This document shows positions 61,899 to 64,000 of a stretch of DNA of 64,000 bases, piece after piece. The stretch spans positions 124,001 to 188,000 of the forward strand of contig NZ_FNDG01000001.1 in the NCBI RefSeq assembly GCF_900100535.1, read 5' to 3'. Source of the DNA: Phytopseudomonas flavescens (GTDB lineage Bacteria > Pseudomonadota > Gammaproteobacteria > Pseudomonadales > Pseudomonadaceae). The position numbers and the translations under genes were made by a program. Under the pieces are notes generated by a model that was given only the letters and a program-made list of their open reading frames with translations, made no database searches and was not told where the DNA came from. Position 1 is the stretch's first letter. Each line of letters begins with the position of its first letter.

Positions 61899-62342
61899 AT
61901 GTCTTACCAGCATATTCTGGTCGCCGTCGATCTCACCGAAGAGTGCGACCCGGTCATGAAGCGCGCCCAGGCTCTGGCCAGCAGCACCCAGGCGAGACTC
62001 TCCGTGGTGCACATCGTCGAGCCCATGGCCATGGCCTTTGGCGGCGACGTGCCGATGGACCTGTCGATGCTGCAGCAGCAGCAGTTCGAGCAGGCCAAGG
62101 AGCGCCTCGACACCTTCGCACTCAAATACCCGCAATTGGGCACGGAGAGCCGTCACCTGGCTTACGGCCAGCCGCGCCAGGAAATCCACCGACTGGCTGC
62201 CGAGCAGCACTGCGACCTGATCATCGTTGGCAGCCACGGTCGTCACGGCCTGGCCCTGCTGCTCGGTTCGACCGCCAACGACGTGTTGCACGGCGCCCCC
62301 TGCGACGTGCTGGCCGTCAGCCTGAAGAAGCCGTCGGCCTGA
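61899..62342 (+). CDS. universal stress protein (UspA family)
   Basis: 147 residues. MSYQHILVAVDLTEE at the N-terminus and GSHGRHGLALLLGSTANDVLHGAPCDVLAV near residues 109-138, the G-x2-G-x9-G(S/T) ATP-binding pattern of the UspA/UspFG-type fold. ATG 61899 has AAGGAG nine bases upstream. Several pseudomonad Usp genes are Anr targets; no Anr box was found here. Confidence 0.93.
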   Translation: MSYQHILVAVDLTEECDPVMKRAQALASSTQARLSVVHIVEPMAMAFGGDVPMDLSMLQQQQFEQAKERLDTFALKYPQLGTESRHLAYGQPRQEIHRLAAEQHCDLIIVGSHGRHGLALLLGSTANDVLHGAPCDVLAVSLKKPSA

Positions 62343-62357
62343 TCGACCCGTCGTGAA

Positions 62358-62382
62358 CAGCGCCGGGCTTTGCCCGGCGCTG
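62358..62382. terminator. stem-loop between uspA and uup
   Basis: CAGCGCCGGGC, loop TTT, GCCCGGCGCTG: 11 perfect pairs between convergent genes. No T run on either side, so efficiency is uncertain. Confidence 0.75.
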
Positions 62383-62416
62383 TAGCATCAGCCAGCCGGC
62401 AGTGGCCGAGCGCTGA

Positions 62417-64000
62417 TCAGCCTTCCAACTCGGCCCAGCGCTCGACCAGGCGTTCCAGTTCTTCCTGCTGCGCCTGCAGCTGTGCCAGCATCGCCGCCGT
62501 GTGTTCAGCGGACTGTTGATAGAACGCAGGATCGGCGATCTGCCCTTCCAGCTCGGCGATCTTCCGTTCCGTGGCATCGATCTGCTCGGGCATGGCGTCC
62601 AGCTCACGCTGATGCTTGTAGCTGAGTTTCTTCTTGGCTGCCGGCGCGCTTTCCACCGGCGCGGCAACGGGTGCGGCGACAGGCGCCTCGACCACCGCGG
62701 AACCCAGCTCGGCCTTGCCCGACTTGGTCTCGCCAACGCCCAGCAGGCGTGGCGAACCACCCTGGCGCAGCCAGTCCTGATAACCACCAACGTACTCGCG
62801 CACCTTGCCCTCGCCTTCGAAGACCAGGGTACTGGTGACCACGTTGTCGAGGAATGCCCGGTCGTGGCTGACCATCAGCACGGTGCCCTTGAAGGTCAGC
62901 AGCACTTCTTCGAGCAGCTCGAGGGTTTCCACGTCGAGGTCGTTGGTCGGCTCATCGAGGACCAGCAGGTTGGCCGGCTTGCTGAACAGCTTGGCCAGCA
63001 GCAGGCGCGCACGCTCGCCACCGGACAGCGCCTTGACCGGCGTACGGGCACGCTGCGGGCTGAACAGGAAGTCGCCGAGGTAGCTGAGCACGTGGCGGTT
63101 CTGCCCGTCGATCTCGATGAAGTCGCGACCTTCGGCGACGTTGTCGATGACGGTCTTTTCCAGCTCCAGTTGATGACGCAACTGATCGAAGTAGGCGACA
63201 TCGATCTTGGTGCCCTCTTCCACCGTGCCGCTGGTCGGTTGCAGACCATTGAGCATCAGTTTCAGCAGGGTGGTCTTGCCGGTGCCGTTGGCGCCCAGCA
63301 GGCCGATACGGTCGCCGCGCTGCAGCACCATGGAGAAATCGCGAATCAGGAACGGGCCACCCGGGTGCGCGAAGCTGACGTTCTCCAGCACCATCACCTG
63401 CTTGCCGGATTTCTCCGCAGTGTCGAGCTGAATGTTGGCCTTGCCGGTGCGCTCGCGACGCTCGCTGCGCTCCACGCGCAGGGCCTTGAGGGCACGCACA
63501 CGGCCTTCGTTACGGGTACGCCGGGCCTTGATGCCCTGGCGGATCCACACCTCTTCCTGGGCCAGGCGCTTGTCGAACAGCGCGTTGGCGGTTTCCTCGG
63601 CGGCCAGCGCGGCCTCCTTGTGCACCAGGAAGCTGGCGTAATCGCCATTCCAGTCGATCAGGCCGCCGCGATCCAGCTCGAGAATGCGCGTGGCCAGGTT
63701 CTGCAGGAAGGAACGGTCGTGGGTGATGAACAGTACGGCACCCTGGAAATCCTTCAGGGCCTCTTCCAGCCAGGCGATCGCGCCGATGTCCAGGTGGTTG
63801 GTCGGTTCGTCGAGCAGCAACAGGTCCGGCTCGCTGACCAGCGCCTGAGCCAGCAGCACGCGGCGGCGCCAGCCCCCGGACAGCTGGGCCAGGGTCTTGT
63901 CGGCCGGCAGTTGCAGGCGGCTCAGGGTGCTCTCGACCAGTTGCTGCAGGCGCCAGCCATCACGGGCCTCGAGGTCCTGCTGAACGTGCATCAGCTTGTT
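62417..64000 (-). CDS. uup: ABC-F ATPase, Uup-like, 5' end outside the window
   Basis: Soluble ATPase with two ABC domains and no membrane part. The visible 528 residues hold the end of domain 1 (LSGGWRRRVLLAQAL, LLLLDEPTNHLD), the linker, all of domain 2 (LGANGTGKTTLLKLML, LSGGERARLLLAKLF, LLVLDEPTNDLD), an Ala/Pro-rich spacer and a C-terminal coiled coil (about the last 70 residues) that binds DNA in Uup. The frame continues past base 64000. Uup acts at branched DNA or the ribosome; other ABC-F members are possible, but the coiled-coil tail favours Uup. Confidence 0.93.
   Translation of the reverse strand, partial: NKLMHVQQDLEARDGWRLQQLVESTLSRLQLPADKTLAQLSGGWRRRVLLAQALVSEPDLLLLDEPTNHLDIGAIAWLEEALKDFQGAVLFITHDRSFLQNLATRILELDRGGLIDWNGDYASFLVHKEAALAAEETANALFDKRLAQEEVWIRQGIKARRTRNEGRVRALKALRVERSERRERTGKANIQLDTAEKSGKQVMVLENVSFAHPGGPFLIRDFSMVLQRGDRIGLLGANGTGKTTLLKLMLNGLQPTSGTVEEGTKIDVAYFDQLRHQLELEKTVIDNVAEGRDFIEIDGQNRHVLSYLGDFLFSPQRARTPVKALSGGERARLLLAKLFSKPANLLVLDEPTNDLDVETLELLEEVLLTFKGTVLMVSHDRAFLDNVVTSTLVFEGEGKVREYVGGYQDWLRQGGSPRLLGVGETKSGKAELGSAVVEAPVAAPVAAPVESAPAAKKKLSYKHQRELDAMPEQIDATERKIAELEGQIADPAFYQQSAEHTAAMLAQLQAQQEELERLVERWAELEG

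Overview
This window reads as ordinary chromosome of a Pseudomonas species. The GC content is high and the genes are densely packed, many with ATGA or GTGA stop/start overlaps. Several proteins look pseudomonad: the tandem ccoNOQP operons next to ccoGHIS-hemN-anr, PsrA, SulA beside LexA, the 482-residue GapDH, and FadB of 715 residues. From memory of gene order, the left part matches the P. aeruginosa cco/anr/apt locus, and the rest matches the separate rne-lpxK-lol-nqr-mfd-lexA-topA-fadBA region. The species cannot be fixed from the sequence alone. Both ends cut genes: ccoN on the left and a uup-type ABC-F gene on the right.

Layout. 1-6323 (+): two cbb3 oxidase operons in tandem; by position next to ccoG the second is cco-1 and the first cco-2. 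6504-11738 (+): assembly genes ccoG, ccoH, ccoI, ccoS and a SafE-like gene. 11881-15423: hemN behind an Anr box, a small coiled-coil protein (-), anr and apt. 15631-18239 (-): S49 peptidase, HAD phosphatase, rluC. 18240-22195: a long leader and rne (+). 22399-29419 (-): murB, low-MW phosphatase, kdsB, Trm112-like, lpxK, exbD, exbB, comEC. 29511-32702 (-): lolCDE. 32798-35041 (+): PilZ protein, small exported protein, phosphodiesterase, P-loop kinase. 35209-43836 (-): sthA, then nqrABCDEF-apbE-nqrM. 44284-49328: gap (-) and mfd (+), divergent. 49588-52908: nagZ and psrA (-), lexA-sulA (+). 52989-60678 (-): two small genes, topA, a DUF1653 gene, fadBA. 61373-64000: membrane-anchored hypothetical (-), uspA (+), uup (-).

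How the genes work together. The left third is a microaerobic respiration module: cbb3 terminal oxidases, their metal and heme maturation factors, oxygen-independent heme synthesis, and the oxygen sensor Anr that controls them. The middle is envelope biogenesis (lipoprotein export, lipid A, peptidoglycan, KDO), RNA processing, and a second respiratory entry point (Na+-NQR with its flavin and iron maturation factors). The right third combines DNA repair (Mfd, LexA, SulA, TopA) with fatty-acid oxidation (FadBA) and its regulator PsrA.

No prophage, plasmid, CRISPR array, transposase, rRNA or tRNA gene was seen. What is unusual lies mostly between genes: a three-copy hairpin-forming repeat (between anr and apt, in the rne leader, and directly behind fadA); a MITE-like element with TA-flanked inverted ends plus a collapsed copy; several palindromic repeats; near-identical patches between the two cco operons that suggest gene conversion; and a ccoI gene with no standard start codon. 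I did not find a convincing undescribed multi-gene system.
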